This document shows, piece after piece, positions 32,175 to 41,612 of a DNA stretch of 64,000 nucleotides. Below the pieces are notes generated by a model. It ran no database searches. It was not told where the DNA came from and saw only the letters and a program-made list of their open reading frames with translations. The stretch spans positions 38,421 to 102,420 of the forward strand of contig CAUYUJ010001338.1 of assembly GCA_963575745.1 (NCBI GenBank), read 5' to 3'. The stretch comes from Prorocentrum cordatum. Lineage: Eukaryota; Sar; Dinophyceae; Prorocentrales; Prorocentraceae. Made by a program: the position numbers and the translations under genes. Position 1 is the stretch's first letter, and each line of letters starts with the position of its first letter.

Positions 32175-32177
<3 letters not shown>
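31623..32177 (+). other. 3' tail of LINE E
   Basis: 31686-31957 in frame 2 still reads protein-like (TPPVSLDTPAPSQGTPCSAP to DQPSST), suggesting a displaced C-terminus. After that AT-richer sequence runs to GAGTAAAA before the (ATC)n tail. Confidence 0.5.

Positions 32178-32215
<38 letters not shown>
32178..32215 (+). repeat. (ATC)n, 3' end of LINE E
   Basis: About 12 ATC units immediately after AAAA. Same trinucleotide and strand as the (CAT)n at 25677-25709. Confidence 0.9.
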
Positions 32216-33445
32216 GGCTACCTCCCCCGTGCCCACTTTGGCTATTAAGGCCCTTGCCCCTGGATCGTCCAGCCCCAGGGCAAAGCCATACGCCGCCAGA
32301 CCGCGGCAGACAACAGGGAGCCTGCGAGGCCGTGACGGAGCACACCGCGAGAGCCTGCGGGAGTGGTCATTTCCAGCCGGCCGGCGGCAGTCCCGCTCGT
32401 CGCGATCGGCACTTTGGCGGGGTTCTCGGCACCTCAAGTGCGCAGCATGCCAGGACGAGTGGGCCTACAGTTCAGAGGAGGAAAGGTACCCATGCCGCTA
32501 CCCTCCGCCCGTTTTCCTTTTTTGGGGCCTCATCGGAGGCCCTGGTCGCCACCGTTGGATCCTCCTCGCAATTCTGGTCAGAACACACTCCAAGAGAGGT
32601 CCGGGGAGTAGCGGTATCGGTACCTTCTGGTCTCCCCTTATTGGGCACATCAAATACGAGAACGTCAGCTCGTGATTAACAAATGGTGAACCCTTCCCCC
32701 TCGGGGCTGATGAAGAGACCCCGCGCGGCGCGGAAACATTTTTGTCAATCACGCGCGCCAGGGCGCCGTCGCGGGCGCCGCCGAGGGGATCGTGTACCCC
32801 CTGCACGGCAGCCTCAAAACGATTGCCTCAGCCCGTTCCCTCTGGCTCGTGGTGCCGATCTGCCGCTCGTAGCCGGCAGGTCTTTCCGCGGCCGTGGAGG
32901 CCCCGAGAGCTCGACGTGAGCGTGCAGTCGCCCGCCTCCCCTCCCTTCCTCCGTCCTCCGCCTCCCCGCGCCTCTTCACCTCGCCTGTCCCTCTTCCCGG
33001 CGTCGCGGCACGGGGTGCGCCAGGGTGGCCTTTCCCCGCGCGGAGAATTGGCGCCTGCGCCGGCTGCACACGGGGGTTGTCCACTGACGTGCCGCCCAAT
33101 CTTGTCGGCCGCTCCTTCCAGGGAGCCGTTGCTAGCCCGCGCTGCCTTTATTGGCTCGCCGCCTCCGCACGGCTTGGCCGTGTGGAAAGCCACTTCCAGT
33201 CCTCAGTCGATCAGTTGTTATTGAGTGCAATTCTTCGCTTTGCTAGTCTCACTCCGTTGGGACGATTCTGCACGCAGCGCGCGCAGCTTCAAGTTCAGCG
33301 TGCTTGTTTCTCGATCCGCTGAGCTGGGAGGGTACTGTGAGACTTTAGTGGCCAGTCTGGCTGTTCTCTCTGTTTCCATCCGCCTCCTCCGTTCTTCCTC
33401 CTCGTCTTCCTCTTCCCCTCTGGATTGCGCTGTGCGTTTTGGGAT
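32216..33445. other. Gene-free GC-rich stretch
   Basis: No recognisable protein, RNA or repeat family over 1.2 kb. Several open frames are compositional. 33385-33420 is C/T-rich. Confidence 0.45.
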
Positions 33446-33520
33446 CATATATATGTATTATACATATAACTATATATATGGATATATATATATATATATA
33501 TATATGTATAGGTATGTATC
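33446..33520. repeat. (TA)n microsatellite
   Basis: TATATA runs with GTATTATACAT interruptions. Confidence 0.85.
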
Positions 33521-33724
33521 TATGTGGCCGTTTGGGCCACATGGGGTCCCGATGGGGTTATCCGCACAGCGCCCTTGCCCCTTCGCCTCGTCCTCCCCCT
33601 CCTCCTTTACAATTACTCAATATGAAAATACTATCCCTCTTCCCCTGATGGCGTCCGGGTGATGGCCGCGCACCCTCCGCGTACTGTTTTTTTACACAGG
33701 ATGCCCGGGAAATCCCGGGAAACG

Positions 33725-33910
33725 ACTCTCGCTGAGGCGCCGGCGTCATTTTTTCCCAAAATGCTGCTCTCGTTGAGGCGCCGGCCTCATTTCTGCTCCC
33801 GAATCGTTCCGAATCGTGCTCCCGCTGCAGCGTGGGCCTCATTTTCGGATCGGTGTTTGGCCTCCGTCGTTCAGGATGGCGTTCTCGCCCCAGCGCGGGC
33901 CTGTTTCTCG
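33725..33910 (+). repeat. Degenerate tandem repeat, four ~40-60-bp units
   Basis: CTCTCGCTGAGGCGCCGGCG, CTCTCGTTGAGGCGCCGGCC, CTCCCGCTGCAGCGTGGGCC and TCTCGCCCCAGCGCGGGCC each lead into CATTTT or a similar T-rich end. Confidence 0.55.
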
Positions 33911-33949
33911 CGCGCCCATCCGCCCGCCACCACCGCGCCGCACCGCCAT

Positions 33950-34023
33950 CACCACCACCACCACCACCACCACCACCACCACCACCCACCACCAGCACCA
34001 GCACCAGTACCAACACCACCACC

Positions 34024-34054
<31 letters not shown>

Positions 34055-34056
34055 CC

Positions 34057-34087
<31 letters not shown>

Positions 34088-34110
34088 CCACCACCACCAC
34101 GACAACCACG
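33950..34110. repeat. (ACC)n microsatellite
   Basis: About 150 bp of CCA/ACC with a few CAG interruptions, then CACG units to 34135. Open in all frames; not coding. Confidence 0.9.
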
Positions 34111-34559
34111 CACACACGCACGCACGCACGCACGTGCACCACCACCCACTACGCACGCGCGCGCGGAGCCACAGGTCCGCTACGACACGCGTCCGCGGAT
34201 AGAGAAAATCAGCGCCATGGTAAGGGATGGGAGGGAGGGGTAGGACGTCAGATATGACGCGAGCGCACCTAGCTTGCCCCTCTCCCCTCGCTCTCCCCCT
34301 GCTCCTCTTCCCTGAATATGGCGACGTTAACCCAACTGGCCAAGGAACCGCGCTGCCGCTTTCGTGCTCGAGTTCGCGTTCGGTGGATGCGGCTACGGCC
34401 CCCATGCGGGGACGTGGATCTAAAGCTGAATGCCCCTGGACGGGCATCGTGCGCGTGTGCTCCGCGGTCGTGCTCATGGGGGGGGGAAAAAAGAAGCTAG
34501 TATGGAGATCGTGTACATCCGAGGCGAAATGTTTCCCCCTCTCAGGCTGATTACCGACG

Positions 34560-34566
34560 TGCCACA

Positions 34567-34607
<41 letters not shown>

Positions 34608-34745
34608 GAGGCTCCGCGGAAGGAGCTGCGACGAGGATCGAACTCCGGGCAGCCCGAGGGGCGGAGCGCGTGCTCGGCGGGCAGCCCGAGGGCGGAGCGC
34701 ATGCACGGCAGCCCGAGGGCAGAGCGTGAGCAACGGCGGGCAGGA
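34560..34745. repeat. (TCG)n plus three-copy GCAGCCCGAGGGCGGAGCG repeat
   Basis: 34565-34608 is (TCG)n. 34648-34745 has three ~33-bp units containing GGCAGCCCGAGGG..AGAGCG. Confidence 0.7.
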
Positions 34746-34934
34746 CCGCGGCCTGGCGGTCTGCGGCGGCCCCGTGCTGCGGCCCCGTGCCCTCCCCCTG
34801 CCCGTGGCCCGAGGCCAGCGCGTGGCATCTCTGCCGTTTTTTTGTTATGGAGGGCTGCTATGGTCGCGAGTGGTTCGCCGAGGGTGATGTCGTGGGAGAG
34901 CCTGCATGCCCCCATCCGCCGCCTGCCTCCTCAC

Positions 34935-35235
34935 TAGCCCTCCTCCTCCTCCTCCTCCTCCTCCTCCTCCTCCTCCTCATCCTCCTCATCCTCCTCATCC
35001 TCCTCATCCTCACTAGCCCTCCTCCTTCTCCGCCTCATCCTTCTCTCCTCCACTTCCTCAGTATGCAGGATGCTTTTATGCTATCATGTGCCCTCCCCTT
35101 CCCTCCTTCTCCTCCGCCTCGTTTTAATCCTCCTCTTCCTCCTCCTCATTCTCCTCCTCCTCCTCCTCCTCCTCCTCCTCCTCCTCCTCCTCCTCCTCCT
35201 CCTCCTCCTCCTCCTCCTCCTCCTCCTCCCGCGCT
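34935..35235. repeat. (TCC)n tracts flanking dispersed block D, copy 1
   Basis: TCC runs at 34937-35010 and 35120-35230 surround 35041-35135 (TTCTCTCCTCCACTTCCTCA, TATGCAGGATGCTTTTATGC, TATCATGTGCCCTCCCC). The same block, with few changes and also between TCC runs, occurs at 50008-50100. Confidence 0.75.
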
Positions 35236-35774
35236 CAGGCTTGGAAAGGCAGATTCAAGCCGCCCTCCGAGCCAGGCAACAGCAGATGGAGGGATAGAGC
35301 TTGGAGGCCTTCGACAGCTAGCGAGATTTGGAAGTCAGAGAGCCCTAGACTTGCTGAGGAGGATCGGAAGCAACTGACAGCAGTGAGCCAAGAGGCCTTG
35401 AGGTAATCAACTGCGTCACTGTATGACGAGTGAGATCATTTTCCTCCGCAAACATTAGGCATGTCGAGGGGGGAGGGGGGCGTGGGAGTTGGTAGTGGGC
35501 GGTGGGGAGCGGACAGATGCAGCACCATTTCGACTCGAGCTGCGCGGAGTAACCCGAGTCAGAGGTGATAGGCCAGAAGGCCCTAAGCCTCTGGACTTCC
35601 ATAACGATTTTGTTTTGATGGACAGGCCCGCGCTGTAGCGGGCCGAAAGGCTAAAAAGCCAAGGGTCCCGTAGGCGACCCCTTCGTTCCGCCGATCTAAT
35701 GGGCCAGCAGCACATAGCTTGTTTCGCAAAGCGAACGCCAGGCCATCGAGCGACCGATAGCTGACAGCTGCCGA
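35236..35774. other. Gene-free unique stretch
   Basis: A short frame after the TCC run (ERQIQAALRARQQQMEG, stop at 35297) is protein-like but too short to call. Nothing else was recognised. Confidence 0.4.
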
Positions 35775-36224
35775 GGCTTCCTCCTCCTCCTCCTCCTCCT
35801 CCTCCTCCTCCTCCTCCTCCTCCTCCTCCTCCTCCTCCTCCTCCTCCCCCCCTCCTTTTCCTCCTCGCATGTTGCTTCTCCCGCCACGTGATCCGTCTCC
35901 TCGTCTCTCCCCGGCATCCCCCGTCCTTCCGCGCCCATCCTGTCTGTGGTTCTGGACGCTTCGCGTGACCCCACCAGCCCATCCAGAAGAGATGCTCAGG
36001 CGAGTTGTCCTGGTCAGGGATGTGGAGCAGCACGCAGTGGAATAAAAGGTTGGGGAAGCCGTCGTAGGAGGAGGAATCGGAGGAGGAGGGGGATGGGAGA
36101 GGGAGGTGGAGGGTGAGGAGGGTGAGGAGGGAGGAGGGAGGAGGGAGGAGGGGGCAGGAGGAATAGGCGGATGAGGAAGAGGAGGAGGAGGAGGAAGGGA
36201 GGAAAAGGGCGAGCAGAAAGGTCA
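35775..36224. repeat. (TCC)n, spacer, then GA-rich tract
   Basis: TCC units at 35778-35846 and (GGA)/(GGAG) units at 36066-36215, separated by about 200 bp of unrecognised sequence. Confidence 0.75.
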
Positions 36225-36885
36225 GAGACATCCTTGATGCCTCGAGTATCTTCGGATGTTTCTTGAGTGTTCCTTGGGGTCTTCTTGGGGCGTCTGTGGG
36301 GCCTCCTTGCGGTCTCGGAGGCCTCTTGGAGCGTCTTGGGTGCCTCGGGGGAGCCTCTTTGAGGTCTCTCTTGGGAACCTTTCGGGGACCTCTTGGGGGG
36401 CCTCTTGGGGCCTCCTGGGCGCCTCTTGGGGCACTCTTGGGAGCCGCAGGGGCCATCTTGGGGGTACTCAAGTAGCGGTGCCCCTCTAGCGCCCTTCGAT
36501 TCGCCTCTTGGACCCCTCTTGGTGCGGTCGGTCTTGGAGCGCCCTTGGGCGCTCTTAAGGGCCATTGGGAGCCCTCTTGGGCTCCTCTTGGGGCTCTATT
36601 GGGCCTTCTTGGAGCCATCTTGAGGCTTCGGGGGGTCGTCGAAAGCGAAGAGCCGAGAAGGCAACAAGACAGCGCTCTGTCCTTAGACCTTAGATGGTTG
36701 AAGGATGTTGGCCTCTTGGCGGCATCCTTAGAAGGCTTCGTGGCCAATTGGAGCCGTCTTCGGGCTGCCTTGAGGCCTCTTGGAGCATCTTGGGAGCCAT
36801 CTTGAGCTATCTTGAGCTATCTTGGAAGTTGTCTTAGGCTCTCTGAGGCCCTCTTGAAGCCATCCTGGGTCCAAACAAGGAGGTC
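36225..36885 (-). repeat. Degenerate ~11-bp CTTGGGGC array
   Basis: Continuous GCCTCTTGGGGCNTC variants. Same family as 17460-17800 and the complement of the 39-44 kb arrays. Ends about 170 bp before OLA1 exon b. Confidence 0.8.
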
Positions 36886-37057
36886 CGACTACCCGCGGGG
36901 CGCCCCGTCCAGGTCCACGGGAGGAGGGGAGGGGGAGGGGTTGAACCCCTCCCGTACGGGAAGAGGGCGACGATGGAAGAGGCGAGGTGCTCCCAGACTC
37001 ACGCGGGGCCTCGGCGGCCCGCTGGCGGGGCGCGCGCCGGCGCCCCTCCCCTCCGAG

Positions 37058-37123
37058 GAGCTCGGCTCCGAGGCCGCGGTCAAGGCCGCGGGCAAGTACC
37101 GGCAGGAGGGCAAGAACTACGAG
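37058..37123 (+). CDS. OLA1: OLA1 exon b: TGS domain continued
   Basis: 22 residues, ELGSEAAVKAAGKYRQEGKN then YE, the family segment that directly follows DLK in OLA1/YchF proteins. Acceptor CTCCGAG is followed by G. The exon ends TACGAG before GCGGGG: a GC donor. Phase 0 on both sides and the same strand as exon a. The surrounding sequence (36890-37200) is unique-looking and GC-rich. Confidence 0.9.
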
Positions 37124-37199
37124 GCGGGGCGGGAGGGTGCGGGGGCCGAAGGCCGGGGCCTCCTCGGGTCTCGAGGACAGGAGCGCTCCGCGCGATCCC

Positions 37200-37500
37200 A
37201 ATCATATAGGGGAAGCTTCCTGTACTGCATGCATGGGCGCACTGCTGGGCATGGCTTGGCAGTGCTGCGCAGTGCTCGGGAACCGGAGGAATCTCTCTCG
37301 GAAACGGGCAACGTACCCCCCCCCCAGGCACCATTCTTCAAGGGCGCCCTCGAGGGCGCGAAGTTATTCGCGCTTCGCGCTTCGCGGTTCGGCTCCGATT
37401 CCTCATCCTCCTCTTCTCCCCTGGGAGGCGGCGCGAGAGCGCGAAGTTATTCGCACTTCGCGCTTCGCGCAGCGCGAAGCGCGAAGCTGGGAGCCCTTGA
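37200..37500. repeat. Dispersed GCATGGGCGCACTG block and GCGAAGCGCGAAG palindromes
   Basis: 37213-37345 is related to 4515-4660. At 37364-37395 and 37440-37490 GCGAAGTTATTCGC is followed by CTTCGCGCTTCGCG; 37460-37480 contains CGCTTCGCGCAGCGCGAAGCG-like self-complementary sequence. Confidence 0.55.
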
Positions 37501-37539
37501 TTCTTCTTCAAGTGCGAACGCCTTAGGCAAGCCTCGTTG

Positions 37540-37640
37540 GGGAGTCACGACGACAGGTTGTTCGCTGTTTTGCTTGCGGCCTCTGGGGGCCCTGACCGGG
37601 CCTCGGGACTATTCCAGAACGGCCCGGGGTGGGAAGCATA
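37540..37640 (+). repeat. Fragment of TIR element M
   Basis: GTCACGACGACAGG, GCGGCCTCTGGGGGCCCTGA, CCGGGCCTCGGGACTATTCC follow the order of the copy at 7762 but stop before its 3' end, running into a minisatellite. Confidence 0.5.
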
Positions 37641-37644
37641 CCCT

Positions 37645-37895
37645 TCGGCCGCGTGTGCTCCTGGGTGTCCCGGGTGTTCCGGGCCCGGGTGTCCCGGGTG
37701 TTCCGGGTGTCCGGGGTGTTCCAGGCGTTCCGGGTCCGGGTGTTCCGGGTGTTCCGGGTGTTCCGGGTCCGGGTGTTCTGGGTGCTCCGGGTGTTCCGGG
37801 CGTCTTGTTTTGGGTGCTCCGGGTGCTCTGGGTGTTCCGGGTGTTCCGGGTGTTCCAAATGTTCTGGGTGCTTTGGGTGCTCTGGGTGTCTGGGG
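37645..37895 (+). repeat. GGTGTTCCGG minisatellite (collagen-like shadow)
   Basis: Nine-base units GGTGTTCCG / GGTGTCCCG / GGTGCTCCG. One frame gives Gly-Val-Pro repeats and the reverse strand Asn-Thr-Arg repeats; both come from the 9-bp period. A second array lies at 48246-48475, also next to a TIR element M fragment. Confidence 0.8.
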
Positions 37896-38060
37896 GGCAT
37901 GATTGTACGGCGTCATCGTTTCTGAGTTTCCAGATTTTGTGTCTTCTAGTGTTGGCGTTTTCGGAGGTCTCCGGGGAGTCATCTGAGGAGTCCACGGCTG
38001 ACTCCGGAGGACCCCCAAGGCTCAGGCTTCGGGGCCTTTGCAAGCCCTCTTTCCCACGCT

Positions 38061-38475
38061 TGGAGAGTGAACCTTTTCAAATTCCCTCTCCAGTTCAAAC
38101 GCAAGCGGGAAAGTGAACCTTTGCAAGCTCCCTTTCCCGCTGCTAGAGAGTGAACCTTTTCAAGTTTCCTCTCCAGACCCAGTAGAAGGGGGAAAGTGAA
38201 CCTTTTCAAGTTCCCTTTTCCAGACCCAATACAATGGGGAAAGTGAACCTTTTCAAGCTCCTTTTCCCACGCCTGGAGAGTGAACCTTTTCAAGTTCCCT
38301 CTTCAGTTCAGGCGCAAGCGGGAAAGTGAACCTTTGCAAGCTCCCTTTCCCGCGACTGAAGAGTGAACCTTTTCAAGTTCCCTCTCCAGTCCGACCACAA
38401 AGTGGAAGAGTGAACCTTTTCAAGTTCTTTCTCCCGCAGCTAGAGAGTGAACCTTTTCAAGTTCCCTCCCCAGCC
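38061..38475 (+). repeat. Tandem array of ten ~43-bp hairpin units
   Basis: Ten copies of GTGAACCTTTKCAAGNTYCC, each bracketed by complementary arms that differ between units yet still pair: TGGAGAG/CTCTCCA (38061-38092), GCGGGAAAG/CTTTCCCGC (38105-38140 and 38318-38353), TGGGGAAAG/CTTTTCCCA (38235-38269), CTGGAGAG/CTCTTCAG (38273-38306). Unit pairs repeat at about 213 bp. The last two units pair less well. Confidence 0.8.
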
Positions 38476-38825
38476 CAAACGCAAGCACGCAGCAAGGAAT
38501 GAGGGACCCCTCCTGCTGGAGCGCCGGAGCGCTGCCCTCCTCTATCGGCCACGCACCCCTAGGGAAAATACGCCTGCCCAGTGGCATCAGATTAACAACC
38601 ATCGCTCCGGCTACAATATCGACAATATGGGCGCGGCCTTGGGGGGACCCAGAGCGTTCCAGGAGCGCACGAAGGAGGCGCCAAACAGGTGGCATGCCTC
38701 ACAGCCAGCCGAAAGCGGGATGGGCCGCAGGCCAGTAAGTAGGATTATGAGAAAGTCTCAAACGAGAGCGCAAGTCCTGAGTTCGAGGCCTCGAATTCGA
38801 AAGCCTCCCTGCCAAGGGCTCTCGG
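38476..38825. other. Gene-free stretch
   Basis: Ends with GAGTTCGAGGCCTCGAATTC, a partly self-complementary segment, and GGGCTCTCGGAA just before the (TA)n. No gene seen. Confidence 0.45.
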
Positions 38826-38929
38826 AATATATATATATATATATATACACGCATATACATACATACATACATACATACATACATACATACATACATACAT
38901 ACATACATACATACATACATACATGCATG

Positions 38930-38962
<33 letters not shown>
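38826..38962. repeat. (TA)n-(ATAC)n-(TA)n microsatellite
   Basis: (TA)n at 38828-38847, ATAC units to about 38930, (TA)n to 38960. Confidence 0.9.
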
Positions 38963-38965
<3 letters not shown>

Positions 38966-40819
38966 GGGGCGAGGCTGGGGGCCCCGGGATAGGTGCCCCC
39001 ACCCCCCATGGCGGGACCGGGGCTCATTTTCCCTGTGTTTTTACATGGTTTCCGCGTCCTGGGCCTCGGAGGCCGCCGCCTCCGACCCCCCATGGGCCAG
39101 GAGGGCCTCCAGAGGCTCCCAAGACGGCCCAAGCGGGCCCCGAGTCGCCGAAAGACCGCTCCAGGACGCCCAAGATAGGCCCAAGACGGCCCGAGAGGCG
39201 CCCCAAGGCACTCCACGATGCTTCAAGACGCCTCTCCAGAGCGCTTCCAGAGGCCGAAATCGTAAAGTTTACAAAGGTTTTCGACCGATTTTGGCCTTCC
39301 AGCTTTTCGGCTGTCCGACGTTCCACGACGGCTCAATAGGCCCCCAAGAGCGCCCCAAGACGGCCCAAGAGGGCGTCAAGACGGCCCCAGAGTCGCCCAA
39401 GACAGCCCAACAGAGCCCCAAGACGGCCCCAAGATGCGCCCAAGAGGGGGACCACGACTCCAAAATTCGACCCTCCCGCTTGAAGAGTGCCCCAGGAGGC
39501 CCCAAGGAGCCCCCAAGAGGCCCCTGGAGGCCCCCAACATGCACCCAGGAGGCCCAAACGAGGCCTACAGAGACCACAAAACAGCCCCGAGGAGGCCCCA
39601 CAACGTTCCCAAAACGGCTACCGAGAAGCTGCGAAACTGCCTTCACGACGCTCCCGACAGGCCAACCACGAGATCCAAAGCAACACCCATGAGGCCTCTG
39701 ACCCACCACCCAGGGCACGGTGGCGGCAGCAGTGACAGCACTTGTGCACAGCATGTTCCGGCGGGAGCCTTCCGGAACACGCTGCAGGAGGAGGAGGAAG
39801 ATCAGGAGGAGAGAGAGCTGGAGTGGGAGGAGGAGGAGGGGGACGAGGAGGAGGAAGAGGCCTCCCAGACAGCTCCAAGATAGCCGAAGAGGCTTCCAAG
39901 AGGGCCCTGGGCGGCCCACGAGGGCCCCAAGGCGGTGCCTGAGGCGCCCAAGACGGCCCGAGAGGGCCCCAAGACGGCCCCAAGAGAGGCCCAAGAAGGG
40001 AAACATGAACCGAGAATCCGAGCTTTCTACCCCGAGAGGGTCTCGGGAAGTCCCAAGAGGCCCCCAATCGGATCCAAGAGGCTCCCAAGAAGCTCCCGAG
40101 AGGGCCGACGAGGTTCCAAGAGATCTCCCAAGGTGGCCCCAAGAGGCACAACACATTGTTTTACGATTGGGCTTTGACGTTTTTTTCTGCCTTTTGGCAT
40201 CCCGATGCTCCAAGACGGCCCAAGAGGCTTCCAATACCGGTCCCATATAGAGGAAGAGGCCTCCAAGAGGGCCCCAAGACGGCCCGCGAGGGCCCCAAAA
40301 CGGTGCTTGAGGCGCCCAAGACGGCCCGAGAGGGCCCCAAGAGCCCCAAGAGAGGCCCGAGAAGGGGAACGCGACCCAACAGCAGAGCGGTCCCCCCACA
40401 AGGCCCACAGGAGGCCGCAAGAGGCCCCCAAGTGGTCCGACGAGGACCCCAAAAGCTTCCCCGAGGGCCTAAAAGGCCACCAGGAGACGTCCAAGAGGCT
40501 TTCAAATAGCCCAAGAGTTCCCTCGATGCGTCAAAACTGCTTCCAGGAGGCCCCTGGGAGGCTTCCGGATTGCCTCAATCTGGCCGCAGGTGGCCTCAAG
40601 TCGGGCCTCCACGCAGCCAAGACGGCCAATGACGGCTTCAGATTGCAGAACCGATGCCCCCAAGGGACCCTCAGACGCCCCCCCAAGAAGCACCCAAGAG
40701 GTGCCTCCAACAGCCAGTTGACGAAGCATGCGGAACACCCCAGAAGATCCTCAGATGCCGTCGCGCGCCTGTGCTTGATAGCGTTGTCCAAGATCGTCCA
40801 GCGCCCCCCCGGCCTGGGC
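38963..40819 (+). repeat. CCAAGANGGCCC array, unit 1 (long duplication copy 1)
   Basis: Begins CTGGGGGCGAGGCTGGGGGC..CCCCCCATGGCGGG, then GGGGCTCATTTTCCCTGTG (from 39017), then a continuous 10-12-bp GCCCCAAGANG array interrupted by T-rich islands (39262-39312, 40156-40200) and a GGA run (39786-39860). From about 39013 to the hairpin it is nearly identical to 41617-43496. Confidence 0.8.
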
Positions 40820-40858
40820 TAGAACCTGAGCGCGCGCGAAGCGCGCGCGATGGTTCTA
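40820..40858 (+). repeat. GC palindrome H, copy 1
   Basis: TAGAACC-TGA-GCGCGCGC, spacer GAA, then GCGCGCGC-GAT-GGTTCTA: a near-perfect 39-bp hairpin closing the array unit. Confidence 0.85.
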
Positions 40859-41612
40859 ACCCAGGGGCCCGAAAACAGCTGCCCGACCCTCCATGCGAGT
40901 ACCGGGGCTCATTTTCGCTGTGTTTTCACGGGGGTTCGGCGTCCCGGGCCTCGGAGGCCGCCGCGATGGTCCCGGACATTTTCCAGATCTTCGGCGCGGG
41001 CTCCAAGACCATTCCGCAGAGGGCTCCAACAGGCTCCAGGGCAGCCCAAGAGGGCTCCAAGACGGCTCCAGGAACGACTGCAGGGTCTAATTTTTCTCTT
41101 GTTTTCTGCAAGACGGCTCCAGGAAGTCTGCATGTCTTCTGAGGATGGCTTCCGCCTCTTGCCCCGAGCATCCCAAACTGCCTGAACGGCTCCCACTCGC
41201 CTTCCTCAAACCCAGCGCTTGCCCAAGCGCGTTCCGGACGGTCTTCGCCGGAACGCGCTGGAATGATCACGCGCTGCGGTTTCCCATGCCAACGTCCTCG
41301 GACGTGGGCGCCCTGCCACGAGCGCGTTCCGGGAAGATGCTCCTGGAACGCGCTGAAAAGATATGGCCACATCTCGGGGACGCTCCCGGCACTGCTGCCC
41401 CAGCCTTTCTGGGCAGCCTCCACAGCGCTCCAGGAGGGCCCAAGACGCCCCCTAGGAGCCCCCAGAATGCGAAAGGATGGCCCAAGACGCTCCCGAGCAG
41501 CCCAAGTCAGCCTTCCGACGGCTCTCGAGGCTCCCAGGTGTTCTTTTCAATGTTTTTGGCTTCTCGCGTTTTCGAGCTCCCATCTGTCCAAGAGCGCCGA
41601 AAAGCCTCCATG
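40859..41612 (+). repeat. Intermediate, diverged array unit
   Basis: Restarts with CGAGTACCGGGGCTCATTTT (40896) like its neighbours, then degenerates. GGCTCCAAGACGGCTCCAGG units remain. GAACGCGCTGGAAT and GAACGCGCTGAAAA at 41250 and 41346 are small repeats. Confidence 0.6.

Larger units (their letters stand above)
25710..32177 (+). mobile_element. LINE-type non-LTR retrotransposon E, near full length
   Basis: Order: unknown N-terminal ORF (25942-26380), AP-type endonuclease (26459-27290), linker, reverse transcriptase with FIDD box, thumb, three C2H2-like fingers (main ORF 26915-30659), C-terminal ORF one base forward (30660-31622) and a 3' tail. The frame sequence 1-3-2-3 implies two -1-type changes near the 5' end and a +1 at the C-terminus. 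Flanked by (CAT)n at both ends. About 6.5 kb; likely a fairly recent insertion, as the frame-2 part is open for over 1,200 codons. Confidence 0.8.
18362..37057 (+). other. OLA1 intron (18,696 bp) hosting retroelements C and E
   Basis: Donor GAACCG and acceptor CTCCGAG, followed by G. The intron holds a family B repeat, recombinase element C, LINE E, many triplet microsatellites and the CTTGGGG array. All large elements lie in the gene's own orientation. Phase is 0 on both sides. An additional unrecognised micro-exon is not needed, because the joined protein matches the family without a gap. Confidence 0.75.

Noticed and set aside
37645-37895. Collagen-like Gly-Val-Pro protein segment
   Set aside because: A 9-bp minisatellite; the reverse strand gives an equally long Asn-Thr-Arg repeat, and the surrounding frame crosses unrelated repeats.
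37645-38475. CRISPR-like array (regular repeats at 38 kb)
   Set aside because: Spacers are not unique and are complementary to each other as hairpin arms; the genome is eukaryotic and no cas genes are present.
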